Assembly: GCA_024114885.1 (NCBI GenBank)
Contig: CP099420.1
Span: forward strand, 2,356,001-2,420,000
Source of the DNA: Septoria linicola
Lineage: Eukaryota > Ascomycota > Dothideomycetes > Mycosphaerellales > Mycosphaerellaceae
Reading direction: 5' to 3'
Length of the DNA stretch: 64,000 nucleotides
The notes beneath the pieces were generated by a model, which saw nothing but the letters and a program-made list of their open reading frames with translations, was not told where the DNA came from and did no database searches. A program made the position numbers and the translations under genes. Below, in pieces: positions 13,448 through 26,649 of this stretch; position 1 is the stretch's first letter; every line of letters begins with the position of its first letter.

Positions 13448-14588
13448 GTCTATCGCTAGTTCTTTAATCTACTAGGGTTTAAACTATTAGTTATAGTAAT
13501 ATTAGTATTTACTAGTTTAATCTTATTAGTAACTCGCTTATAAAGAGTATAGGCGCTAATATAATTATCTAGCTTCTACTACTCTATAGCTTCTTTATTA
13601 CGAGCTCTCTCTACTACTATATTAATAGCGGCTAAGATAATATACGTCTCTTCGCTAAGCTCGTTATCTACTTTATTAGAAATAACCTCGTTATAAGGTC
13701 TAGGTTCTTAGATAGCTAGCTCTACCTCTCTAAGCTTCCTATAAATAATTATTAAGTATTCGCTCTTATAATTCAAACTCTAGCTCGATTAAGGTACTAG
13801 TATAGCCTCTTTAAAACTATACCTAATACTCTAGTATAAGTCTCGCTCGTTAGTATAAGCTAGCTTAGCTTCGCTAGTAGCTAGTAAAAGCTTCTTAAGT
13901 CGGCTATTTTAGCTAAATTTAGTAATATTACCTTCGATAGCTACTATTACGAGATAGTTATACTATATTTAAGTCTAGCTATAATTAACCTATCTTAATA
14001 GTTCGAGCTACTATCGTAGAGAGGTACTTTATCTAATTAAGTCTATTATAAAATAGTCTCTAAAGTAGATTATCTTTATATACGATAACTACTATATAAG
14101 ATAGTTAAAGACTTAATTCTCTAGGAGTTTAAAGCTATTAGTAACTATAAACGAACACTAGTACTAATCGCTTATCTATCTATACTACTAGTATAGTTTA
14201 AAGTATAGTATAGAAGGTATAACGTAATTATCGTTTAAAAAGATAACTATAGAACGTTCTACTAGCTAATTTTCCTAAGTAGAGTTTTTACCTCTAACTA
14301 CTAAACTTTATATAGAAAGGGTAGTAGAAGCTTAAAAAGCTTATAATCCCTCTCTCTACTCCTCGCTATTATAAGATCTAGAGTCCTTAATAGTATACTC
14401 TATATTCTTTAGCTAATAATTACTAAAAGTTAGAGTTTAGATACTAACTTCTATAGAATCTAGACGCGATAAAAGTATTAGAGCCTCTACTAAACTCGTA
14501 CTATCGACTAGAGCTAGTTTCTTAGTACTCTAGCTTTTCCTAGAACTTATTCTATAGTACGTATATTACTATAGCTATTAAAACCGGT
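13448..14588. repeat. Unidentified repeat left of the Copia element
   Basis: RIP-type sequence that still contains CpG sites and has no readable domain. It ends at CCGGT, the left target-site copy of the Copia insertion. The sequence resuming at 20,886 is probably the other half of the same locus. Confidence 0.5.
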
Positions 14589-14865
14589 TATTAAGAATAT
14601 ATCCTAGATAGTTAGTCTAGATATAGATATCTAAGTATAGTTCTAGATACCTAAGGCATCTACCTAAGGCTTAGTAAGAAGTATATCTTGCTTCTCTTTC
14701 TTCTCTTCTTAGATAACTAACTTAATTAACTTTATATTTAGTTCCTAGTATATTACTACTATACTATATATATAAGTTAGTTTAAGATTAATCCTCTATT
14801 CTTCTTTACTACGCTATACCCTCCTTAATATTATATAGTATATAATACGCCCTCTACTTTTAATA
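14589..14865 (+). repeat. Copia 5' LTR
   Basis: 277 bp, beginning TATTAAG and ending TTTTAATA. It differs from the 3' LTR at only three places (14,657, 14,690, 14,829 against 20,677, 20,710, 20,849). Each difference is CA or TG against TA, so base substitution since insertion is explained wholly by RIP. Confidence 0.93.
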
Positions 14866-14880
14866 GGTTATAAGCCTAGG
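14866..14880 (+). other. Copia primer-binding site, half-tRNA type
   Basis: Directly after the 5' LTR stands GGTTATAAGCCTAGG. Allowing one TG-to-TA RIP change it becomes GGTTATGAGCC..., complementary to the anticodon arm of initiator tRNA-Met. Drosophila copia and relatives prime from such a cleaved half-tRNA. The match is read from sequence; the use as primer is inference. Confidence 0.6.
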
Positions 14881-17800
14881 TTTATATACTAAATAGGAGT
14901 AACCTATATTAGTATAGGTTACTTATATCTTTTATAGTTTATAGAAAACATTTAGGGCCTAGAAGTTTCCCTAACTATATTACTAACGAAGCTAGTTTAT
15001 ACCTAGTAGTATATAAGTTAGTAAAGATCTCTATAAGATAGTAGTATATTTCTACTTTATTAATACCTACCTAGTTCTCTACTATTATACCTAGTATTAC
15101 TAGAGTTAGAAGAGGCTACCTAGCCTTCCTACTACCTAGTAATAGAAACTCTACTAAGAGAGAAAGATCTAAGTCTTAGTAATTTCCTAAATACGAGGAA
15201 TCCTTATCCCTTAGAGCTAGTCTCCCTACTATAAGAAATTACTCTTCTCTAGAATCCTTAGCTAGTCTAAAGTATTCTACTAATTATTTATTCTATTTAC
15301 CTATTTCTATAATAGACTAAGAGGACAAGAAGAGCTAAAGGATTCTAATCCTAGATAGAACTAACTAGAAGAAATAGTTTAAGCTATAGATAGATAAGCT
15401 AGAAGGAAAAGACTAGTTCTAGGTAATTAGCTAGCTAATTATTAGAGAGAACCTATATATAGTTTAGTAGGATACTAGTCTCTAGATATATATTACTTAG
15501 AATTAATACTTCTTAAAAGACAATATAGTATATAGGTTTAGTATTAGATATAGTATTAATAAAGATAATAAGATAGAGCTAGAGATATAGTATATTACTA
15601 TACTAGTAGCTAAGATATAGGTAATCCTCTAGAATAAGTATAATAGAGTCCTAAAGTCCTATACTATAAGTCTAATTAAGTAGTTTATTATATTTAGGAT
15701 ATTATCTAATAAGATAATTAGGGAAGTATAGAGATACCTTAGAGGCCTAGGTAAGAGGATTACTAAGATTAACCCTTAGGAAGCTTACTACTAGAGCTAA
15801 GAGAAAAGGTTAAAATATCTCCTATAGTCCCTACCTATATTATACTAAGTAGCTAAGGATACTATTATAACCTAACTATCCTTAGATATAGATACTATTC
15901 TCCTTCTACTTAAGTCCTAAGAGGTAAGAGATAATCTAGATAAGATAGATATAGGTTTAGCTATATTCTATTCTAGGTAGCCCTACTAGGGAAAGTCTCT
16001 ACTAATATACTAGCTCTATAAGAAAGGGAAGTACTAGTTAAAAGATTATCCTAACCTTTCTACTACTAAGAAACTATTCTAGTAAAGAAATAGTACTAAG
16101 AACTAGAAAGACTCTTAAAGATTATTCCTTAGAGGAAGAGTTAGAAGATCCCTTTTACTAAGAAATACTAGATATATTAAGAAAGCTATCTATAAGTTAT
16201 TATTATATAATAAGCTAAAGAAGGTTGTCTAGAGAATAGGTAAGTAGCTTTAGAGAATAGAAAAGTCTAGAAAGCTTCTAAAGAAAGGATTTTTAGCCTA
16301 GGAGTCTAGTTCTAGTTCTAATTCTAGAACTTACTCTAGTTCTAGAAGTAATAATAATTCCCTATTAGAAGATAATAACTAAGATAAGTTAGCCTATTCT
16401 ATAATTAAGGCTAAAAGTAAGTTATTACTCTAAGAATAGCTCTTAGATTTCTATACCTTATCCTATATAACTAACTAACTATCCTTCTTTAGATTAGTAA
16501 AGCTACTAAGGAAGAAAGTATAAATTAAAGTAGGAGGAGGATACCTCTATATAACCTACTCTAGACTAGTATAGATAAAGAGAATCTTAGGAGGAGAAGT
16601 TCTACTTAATAGAGTACTATTTATTCCTAATCTTAGAGTAAATCTTATATTATAGAATTAGTTTAGTAAGTAATTTAGAGTCTAGAAGCCTAATTTTACT
16701 CTTACCTCTCTAGATAGCTAAATAGTTATAAAGACTAAGCTAGTTAGAGGTATTCTATTTATTAGTAAGATATTACCTCTCCTATAGGAAAAGTTATATT
16801 ACTTACTATATAATCCTATAGAGGTTAATAATGCCTATACTACTCTATTAGAGAAGGATCTAAAATAGTAGGAGCTATAGTATAGAAGATTTATATACTT
16901 TAGAAGAGGGTTACTCTTAAATCTTTATAAAGTTACTAACCTAAAGAAAAGAATTCTAATTCCTAACTAGGAAGAGTATAAGTATAGGATCTATATAATA
17001 AGTAAGATAAAGAAACACCTAGGTAAGTCTATTAAGAGAAGACCTAAAAGATTAGCTCTTATATTAGTAGATATTTATAGACTATTACTATTATTAGTAA
17101 AAGGTTTTATATAGTAGCTTAAGATTATTAATAATTTCTTAAGAAAGAAATAGGTATTTCTACTTAAAGCTAGATTAGATATACTAACTACTCTTTAGAA
17201 CTAGAGAATTAAGGTAGAAAGGTAGTTAGTAGTACTCCTTAAGTCTATAAGGGCTAATAATACTAGAGAGATTACTACTTTAATTAAATAGTAGGAGAAG
17301 GACTTTAGAATTACTCTTAAGCTAACTAAGGCCTATAATTTACTCTAGAATAGAGTAGTTAAGAGGTCTATCTAAATATTAGAGGCCTCTATTAGAGTAA
17401 TACTTAAAGAAAGTAAGATACCTATTAAGTTTTAGCTAGAAGCCTTTAAAGTATAGATATATATAAGGAATAAGCTCCTAAATAGACCTAATATTAAAGG
17501 ATTTAAGCTCTTACCTAATAAAGCTTTTAATAAGATTAAACTAATAGTCTCCTACCTTAAAGTATAGAGATATAGAGCTATAGTATATATAGATATAAGA
17601 GTATAGCCTTAGTAGATAAGGAGTAATAAACTAATAAATAGAGAAAAGGATACTATATTTATTAGATACTATAATAATATAGTAAAGGTATAGAAGTTCT
17701 AGGAGCTAGATATAAAGGCTATTAAGTAGTATACTAATATAATCTTCTTTAAAGATAAGCTAGGTAGAGAATTAGACTTAAATATTAAGATTAAGAATCT

Positions 17801-20608
17801 CCCTAGTTTAGCTCTAGAAAGAAGACCTATTAGAAGGCTAAGAACTATTAGCTAGGCTACTCTATAAGCTAGTAGAAGTACCCTAGGTATACCTAGTCTA
17901 AGCTAGTAGAAGCCTCCTCTCTCTTAGCTATTAGTATAGGTTTAAGAAGGAAAGAAACTCTTTATATAACTTCTACCTCTACTAGAAGATATAGAAGAGT
18001 ATAGAAAATTCCTAGACTAAAGGAAAGTTAAGAAAGAATCTAAGAATTCTACCTAAGAAACTATAGAAGTAGATTAGGAGTAGATAGCTCTAAGGTAAAC
18101 TCTTAGAAAAAGGAAAGTATCCTAAGAACTTAATAGATTTAACTAGAAGCTAAAGCTAATTAGGCTTAAGCTAGATTAGAATAGTTAGCTAGACAAAGAA
18201 ATACTCCTAGAGTATTAGGCTTTCTTTTTAGCTATAAGCTCTATTAACCTAGATATCCTATAGGACCTAGAATTCTTAGAGGAAGTTAAAGAGATTATAT
18301 TCTCTACTACTAAAGAAGTAGGAATATATAAATAGGAGGTTCTAATCTTAAGGAACTATAAGGAAGTAGTAAGTAATCCTAAGTAGAGTTATCTCTAGTA
18401 AGAAGCTATTTAGAAGGAGCTAGATATACTTATAAGTAATAATACTTAGACTATAGTAGTCCTACTAAAAGAGGCTAACTTAGTTATATTAAGATAGATC
18501 TTTAATATTAAGAGAAAACTTAGTAGTACTATTAAAAAGTTTAAAGTAAGACTAGTTATAAGAAGGTTCTCCTAAAAGTATAGAGTAGACTATATAGAAA
18601 CTTTTACCCTTATAGTTAGGTAGGATACTCTAAGAGGATTTATAGCTATAGTCTATAAGAAGGACCTAGTTCTATACTAAGTAGATATAAATAATATATT
18701 TATAGAGAGTACCCTATATAAGGATATCTATATAATCCTACTACTAGATATTAACCTACTAACTAGTATAGTCTTATAAGTTCTAAGGAGTCTCTATAGG
18801 CTAAAGTAAGCTATAAGAGACTAGAATTAGCTATATATATTAAAGCTAAAAGGAATAGGATTTAGATAATTAGAAGTAGACCTATATCTTCTAATCTATA
18901 AGAAAAGGAAAGACCTAATAATCCTAATCTATATTAATAATATACCTATTACTATAGAGAGACTAGAAGATATCCTCTAGTTTAAAGACTAACTTAGTAA
19001 GGTCTTTAAGATCAAAGATCTTAGAGAGCTAGATAAGATTCTTAGAATAAGACTAATAAGGAATAGATAGTAAGGCTAGCTAAAACTTAACTAGAAACAT
19101 TATATCTAAGAGAACCTAGCTAAGATAGGAATAGGCTAAGAAACTATATTACTAACTCTTTTACTAATAGATAGCTATAAAAGTCTAAAGCCTACTAGAC
19201 TAAATAATAAAAGGTATAATAAATAGGAGTACTAATCTATTATTAGAATATAGATATAGCTTATAACTATTATAAGACTAGATATTTCATTTACTCTTAG
19301 AAGATTAAGCTCCTATATTAGTAATCTAATAGTAGGACATATAAAGGCTCTAAAGAAGCTAACTAGATACTTAAGATTAAACCTAGACCTTAGTCTAAGA
19401 TACTTAAGAGATAGTTAAGGCTGTCTTACTAGATATATAGACTCTAACTATATAATAGACAAGACTAATAGAGTCTTAATCCTTAGATATATCTTCTTCC
19501 TTTATAGTATACTAATCTCCTAGATAAGTAAGAAGTAGAAATCTATAACTATATCTATAATAGAAGCTAAATATATAGCTATAGGAGTATATATAAAACA
19601 GTTATAGTTCCTTAGTACTCTTTTAAGAGAGCTTAGATACCTAGAGTTAGTAGGAGAATATTCTTACTAACTAAGGATCCTTAGTAACTAGGAAACTATT
19701 ACTAGAATTAGGCTAATTTAGCTAAAAAGTAATAACTAAGCTACCCTTACTCTAGTTAAGGACTTATATATTTATAATAAGTCTAAATATATTAATATCT
19801 TATATAATACTATAAGAAAGCTCTAGTAGAACAGACTTATCTCTATAGAATATATAAATATAAAAGAGATAGTAGTAGATAGTCTTACTAAGCTAAAGAA
19901 TAGACTATAGTTTTAGGAGTTTATAAGGTAGCTCTACCTTATATAAGAGATATATAAAAGATAACTCTAAGCCTTAGAGTTAAACTAAGAAGAGTCTAAA
20001 AGAAAGATTTTAGTTACTTAACTCCTCCTTAGTTAGACTTTATAAAGTCCTAAATACCTTTACTAATATTAGACCTATTACTAACTATAATATTACTATA
20101 TAGTACCTAGCTAAACTAGATACTCTCTAAGGCTAAGTACTAGTTAATATTAAAGACCTCCTCTATAGTAGCTATTATCTCCTCTACTAGTATATAGTTA
20201 CTCTACTCCCTAGCTTAATATAAGATCCTTATAGCTAAGAATAGTATACCCTAAAGGCTATTAGGGAACTAAGAAGCTATATAGAATATAACTAAGTAGG
20301 AGACTAGGCTATAAGGAATCTAGAGAGCTATTAGAATTAGCTATAAGAAAGGATAGGGGTAACTTACTAGATAGTCTATATTCTAAACAATCTACTCCTA
20401 TATAAGAGAGAAGGAAGATCTTATAGAAGGTATTTCTTTTACCTTTTTATAGGAGATAGTAGTATAGAAAGTTTATTAGATTAATAGTTAGTACTATCTA
20501 GTTATTAGTCTAAAAAGTAAGTACTTAATAACTAATTAAGATTAGGACTAGTATTTAAGTACTATAGATAATCTATTAAAAGATCTAACTATATAGTATA
20601 AGTAGGAG

Positions 20609-20885
20609 TATTAAGAATATATCCTAGATAGTTAGTCTAGATATAGATATCTAAGTATAGTTCTAGATACCTAAGGTATCTACCTAAGGCTTAGTAAGAA
20701 GTATATCTTACTTCTCTTTCTTCTCTTCTTAGATAACTAACTTAATTAACTTTATATTTAGTTCCTAGTATATTACTACTATACTATATATATAAGTTAG
20801 TTTAAGATTAATCCTCTATTCTTCTTTACTACGCTATACCCTCCTTAACATTATATAGTATATAATACGCCCTCTACTTTTAATA
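20609..20885 (+). repeat. Copia 3' LTR
   Basis: 277 bp, same length as the 5' LTR with three RIP-type differences. A short purine-rich run (AAGTAGGAG, 20,600-20,608) directly before it is the likely polypurine tract. Confidence 0.93.
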
Positions 20886-23800
20886 CTAGTAAATATAATA
20901 ATATAGCCGTCTAGAGTACTAATTAAGCCTTTCTAAGAGCTATTATCGTAGTTCTTAGAAGCTAGACGTATCTATCGTACCTATAGCCGGCTAAGTAAGA
21001 TTAGGCTATTTATAAGTAAGACTAGAAACGGTATAGTAACTCTTATACTAAAGGTATCGATTAATACCTCTAGATAGTATCTAACGAAAGTAACTTTATT
21101 TTCGACTCCTTCTATAGTAATATTACTAAGAGGAGTTATACCGACTTAAAGCTTTCGAATATATTCGATTAGTATAATTATTAACTTAGCTCTCTTATCG
21201 ATTAAAGACTTATAAGCTATTATTCGAGAGCTATACTTTATAGGTACGTAGATACTTAGAATAATCTAATAGATATTATTAAATAATAGAAGGATATTAT
21301 TAGTCTACTTATAAAGCTTAGAAGTAGGCCTAGGTTTTACTATATTAATCGCTATAGCGGTAGCCTAGAAGGCTTTAATATTAGTCGCTAAGATAGCTTT
21401 TATTAGCTTCTTCTCTACCTATTCCTTACTAAAAGCTTTAGATAGTAAGGAATATACGCTAATCTTAGCTCTACTATCTCTATTTATATACTTCTTTATA
21501 TAGAGCTTATTAAGCTTCTTACGTAGATCTATATTATTTAGAATACGATCTTATAAGGAATACGACGCCTACTCGCTATAGAGAATAATCTCTACTAAGC
21601 TTAACTAGATCTTAGATTCGAGTATTTTATCTATCTAGAAGACGTTAGCGTTATTATTAGCGTATATAGCTCGAAGGTAGTTATCTATACGCTTAGTCTT
21701 TAGAGGCTCCTTTACCTTCTTACGCTTCTAAGTATATATAGAAGCGACTAGAACTAGTAGACCGTTTAGGTAGTTATATATCTACTTATCTTTAATCTTA
21801 TTATTATTACGTCTCTAAGTTTAAGAATCCTCTAACTTTTCTATATTTATAAGGTAAGGAGCTAGCTAGTTTTTATCTTTAACCTCTTTAATATAAGAGT
21901 AATAATAAGCGTAGGTTCTTATAGCTATAGCCTAGGTTATAATCTACTTCTATACTCCTATTAGCTATCTTCTAACTAGACGAGAAGGATTTAGGTTCCG
22001 CTTTATCTTTACGCTATCTCTAGCTATATAGGTACCGATTAGATCGTTCTAATCTTCCTAGGTAATAGAAGCGACTTAGCTAATATTAATAAGACTATCG
22101 ATACTAGCTACCTTATTCGCTATTCTCTACTAGCTCGCTCTTAGTATTAATAAACGATCTATATTTTTAAGATTAATCTTTCTATAGCGCTACTCTAATA
22201 CTCCTATTAATATAAATAGCTTTAGTAGTTCCTTATCCTAGTAGTACTATATCTTTTCTATACCTAAGCGAGGCGTTCTATAGTATATAATACTAGTCTT
22301 TAGATCTCTATATATTAAGCCCTTAGTCTCGAACTACTATAGGTACTCGTAGTTTATAGCTATATAGCCTTCGAGCCTATATATCTAATAACCTAAAATC
22401 TTTAGAGCGATCGCTATATAGGCCTTAATTATTAACTCGTTATCTATTATAGCTAAGTTAATCGAAATCTCCTAGCTATAAGTAGGACTTAGAATATATA
22501 GATAGTCGTAATCGTAAGACTTCGCTCGCTATCCTATCGACGAGCGTAGTAGCTATAGGCCTTCTTCTTCGAGCTAACGAATTATAGTAATTATAAGGTC
22601 TTATATACTAGTAGTAATATTATCGACGCTTACTAGCTTATAGCTCTTATAGACTACTGTTTCTCTAGCTTTAAACTTAGAGTTTAGTCTTAGAGCGGAC
22701 TTCTTTACTACTTCGTATAACTACTAGATATCTCTACTACCTTCGTTATATACTTCTAATTTAAAGTCCTTATTACTATTAATCTAACGCTAGGCTATCT
22801 TTAAGAGCTTACTATAATCTAAGTTACTATTATTAAGGTCTAACCTAAGATAGGCCTAGAGTCTCTTACTAAAACGAAATAGAAGGCCTCGTACGAATAG
22901 AAGAGTATAAGAACGGTTATCTATATACGAAGTAGGTATAGTATTAGAGTAGAGTATAAACTACCTTAAGTACTCTAAGAGATTATTATCCTCGCTATAG
23001 TTAACCTTATAAAGGTTCTCTATATAGTAGCGGTTTCTAAGTATATATATATTATCGTACTTTTAATACTCCTTAATAATCGACTCTTTAAACTTAGCGT
23101 AGTTTCGATTATAGAAACTATTAAGGCGCTAGTATCGTCTACGTTAGATAACCGTAACCTAAGTAAGTAACTTCTTATAAAGCTACTTATTATTATTAAT
23201 AAGTAGAATAGCGTAGTTCCTATATAGTACTTTAAAGCACTTAATATACTTAGTTACGTTCTCTCTATTAAAGAAGAGATTCTAGTCCGAGCTAGGTAGT
23301 AGCGGAACCTAAGCGATAATTACCTTCTAGCTTTAGGTTATTTAGATAGTCTCTATAAGTAGCTAGATCTACGCTATAGATAGTCTACCTTCTAAGCTCG
23401 GTCCTTAAAAGATATTAGCGTTAGGGTTAAGGTTAGTACCTCCTTAGTCCTCTACTTCTATAGATATATCGTTATCTAGTAGAGAGAATAAAGTAAAAGC
23501 GGGTAGTAGCTTTACTAGTAATCTTTAAATTTACTTATTAAGTAGGTTAGATAAGCTACTATCTAGTATTTTAGGCTAGCTAATAGATACTAATTTACTT
23601 ATAGAGCTTGTTCGAAGGTGTTCTAAGAGTATATTATACTCTTCTTAATTAGGTTTTTAAATAAAATATAGTTATTATTTAAAACGATAACTAAAAAATA
23701 AGAGTCTAAAATTTTCTTAGCTATTAGAAGGTAAACGTTAAACTTTTCTTTATAATACTAGGGCTATATTAATTATACCTAATAAGTAAGGTATATCGTA

Positions 23801-26550
23801 TCGTATAGTTCGACCGTTTATAGCTAGGCGCGTCCGTCTTACTTATTTAAGTAATTCGCTATATAACTATAGTAGTATAATATTACGTTAGCCTATACTA
23901 TATACTAGGTCTAGGGCTTTAGGCGTAATTAATATCCTTAGCTAAACGATTAGCGTCTAACGCTATACTAGAGCTTATTCTAAGCGATCTATATACTAGA
24001 AGATATAAGATTACCTAGACGGGTCTAGCCTATTCTATAGCCTCTATACTATCTAAACGAGAGCGTTTTTACGCTAAACTAGGGTCTAATCGAAGACTAT
24101 TATAGGTATAGAGACCCTAAGTAAATCTCTAATATAGTAAGTCGCCTTACTATCTATCTAATAATTACTAAATAGATCCGTACTAAGGAGTACTAGAGGT
24201 TTATAACTTTTCCGAGTTAGAGCGATATCTATATTCTAGAGGCTTCTATATTATTATAGCTCTTTAAGTCGCCTCTTACGTAGGCTCCTTTAGGCCTCTT
24301 ATTAATATTTATAGTATATTAGTTCTTACTTTAAGACTACTATCTACTCTCTACGCTTCTAGTTCTAGTATAAGAGAGAAGAGATAGCTCTACCTTCGGC
24401 TCTATTAATAGATAATAACTACTCTAATACTAACTCCCTAGGTAGGTATAAGAGTAGTCGCTATAGAATAAGACCTATTTAGATAGTAATAGTCTTATAA
24501 TACGTTAATTAAATAGTAGTAACGAGCTTAAAATAGTAGCCCTAGAACTAAGAGTCTTATACTAGGACCGTAGAATATTAAATTAATTAAGTAGAGTAAA
24601 TATTACTATCTTAGAAACGAGCTACTATCTTACTTTTATACTAAAACTACTAAGTATAGTATATAGGTAGGCCTTTACCTTACTATTATCTCTTACTATT
24701 AGATACGCTTAAAGTTTATATCTATTTTAAAGATCTCTTAGTTTAGAAACGCTTACGCTTATAGTTTATAGAAATAGATAACTTAAGCTCTATATTCGTC
24801 GTCCTAGTAGCTATAGATATATTATAAAGCTAGATCGAGTAATTGTCGCTAGTATTCGAAGTTAATACCTATAAAATATAGACTATTTAGATAGAATAGT
24901 AGCTTCTCGTAATAGATAAGCGCTCGAAGTCTTAACTTATTAACGAATAACGAGTAAATATTACTAAGGTACTACGCGTTCTTTAACTAGATAAACTCCT
25001 TAATAAATCTAGAGTAGAAAAAAGAGGCTAGGAGCGATTAGTAGACTAATCTAATAATTATTCTCTTATTTAGTCTTCGTATATATATTATTAGCGTACT
25101 ATCGTATACTTAACTAACGATAGCCTTAACTTAGTCTACTAAATATTATAGTATCCTAGTTAGAAGTAGTAGAAGATATTTATATATTCTATATAAAGTC
25201 TAGATAGTATACTTAAAAGCTAGTATAGTAAGGTCTTAAGGAATAATTAAGTTAAAGATAATATTATAGAGTATATTAATAAGCTTTCCTCTAGTAGAGT
25301 TAATATAGAGTACTTCTATAATTAATTAGTAGACTAATCCTTTATATAATCTACTACTTAATCCTACTATATATTTATATCTATATTAAGATATTCTCGA
25401 TAATAGTATACGTTAAGGCTAGTACTAGATTAGTACTTTTATTTTCGATCTAGTTAAGTAGCTCCTATAGTAGAGGCTTAAAAAGATTAATATCTTACTA
25501 GTATTCCTTAATATATACTTAAATATAGTAATTCTCGCTATTAGAAGGTTCGTACTACCCTAGACGATTTATATATTTAAGGAAACTATTACGATTATTA
25601 GGCTCGTTATAGATCTATACTCTAGTTAGATCGAGCGATCTATTAAATAATTAAGAGATCGATCGTAGATTATATATCTACTCTAAATTTAAATATTAGA
25701 TAATATATATCGTATTAAGGAGAATAGGCGATCTTTATAGTAAATCGCTATATTATTATAATAAGAGTTACCTTCGTATTTCGGACGAGAATATTTAGTT
25801 TAGTCTTATCGAGATATTACTATTTTATTATAGCCTACTTCTAGTATTTAAAGAGTATACTTATATATAGTATAGCTATATCGAGTACTAGTATATACTC
25901 GTATCTTTTAATACTACTATAAGTCTATTTCTACCTCTAGTATTTAGTACTATAGAGGTATAAACAAGTAGTTTCTTTTAGATACTCTTTTATATAAAGT
26001 ATACTATATTAAGGCTAACTTATAAGATTAGTCTCTAGATCTATCTTTAGAGTAATTACGAGATTAAACTAACTTATAGAAGATATACTAGCTTACTATC
26101 TATACTAACCTTAACGCCTACTATATTAATATAATATACGAATCCTTCTTTATCTATTTAAGAGTACTATAGTAGTAAAAGGACGTCTTATATAAGCCGA
26201 ACTATTATTAGTACTATAGAACCGTATCTAGGAGTAATTATTATAATAAATAGAGGCTATATTATATATTAGTTTATAACTAGAGTAGATTTTAGTAATA
26301 TACTCTTAGACTAATAAAAGAGTCTTTAATAAGCTCTTATAGTATAGGCTAGTACTACTAGAACATTTCTTTATTCGTAACTTAAGAGATAATCTAGAGG
26401 TCGGCGTTTACTATTATTTTTAGTATAAAAGTAGATAAAGCTTTAGATTAATTACTAGAACGATCCTAGGAATAATCGATTCTATATATCTTACTAGAAG
26501 TAATAAAAGGTTTAAGGAATAGAAATCGAAAATTTAGCTTATTATACCTA
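20886..26550. repeat. Unidentified RIP-degraded repeats, right end of block
   Basis: CA/TG-depleted sequence with CpG retained. No reverse transcriptase or transposase box could be read in either strand. A 19-bp palindrome (AAGAGTATATTATACTCTT) lies near 23,626, and a few TG sites survive just left of it, perhaps marking an element junction. The depletion stops at about 26,550, which is the sharp right border of the block. Confidence 0.6.
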
Positions 26551-26649
26551 TCGTCACGTGGGCCGATTATGTAAGGGTTCAGCGAGCTAGAGCTGATTAA
26601 GGATTAGTGGGGCTTGGCGAAGTGGCTACTACTGATAGGTGCCCGAAGC

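Larger units (their letters stand above)
14589..20885 (+). mobile_element. Complete Copia-type LTR retrotransposon, RIP-inactivated
   Basis: A 6.3-kb element has two 277-bp LTRs (14,589-14,865 and 20,609-20,885). Flanks CCGGT and CTAGT differ only by RIP-type transitions and fit a 5-bp target duplication. On the plus strand near 18,680-18,710 the frame reads YQVDINNAFIE, the Copia reverse transcriptase VDVxxAFL box, and near 18,926-18,950 IYINNI is the YVDDI box after G-to-A change. An integrase-like LVDIYRPLL stretch lies near 17,060-17,100. The order integrase then reverse transcriptase is that of Copia, not Gypsy. Stops are scattered throughout. Unlike its neighbours, the element also has almost no CpG. 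Confidence 0.9.
1..26550. repeat. RIP-mutated transposon block
   Basis: Over this whole stretch CA and TG dinucleotides are almost missing and TA is in large excess, whereas from about 26,554 rightwards both return to normal within a few bases. This is what repeat-induced point mutation does when it converts C to T in CpA on both strands. CpG survives in most of the block, so deamination of methylated CpG is not the main cause. Stop codons occur every few tens of bases in all frames; the only longer open frame (1,083-1,304) shows no family resemblance. The block holds at least two Gypsy copies and one Copia copy plus unnamed repeats. It could be an intercalary repeat island, a subtelomere or part of a centromere; the window does not decide. 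Confidence 0.93.

Noticed and set aside
1..26550. CRISPR array, rRNA genes or centromeric satellite
   Set aside because: No regular spacer pattern, no rRNA sequence, and no satellite array; the repeats seen are LTR elements.
20886..26550. LINE or Tc1/mariner element
   Set aside because: I looked for FADD-type and DDE-type boxes allowing RIP changes and found none I could defend.
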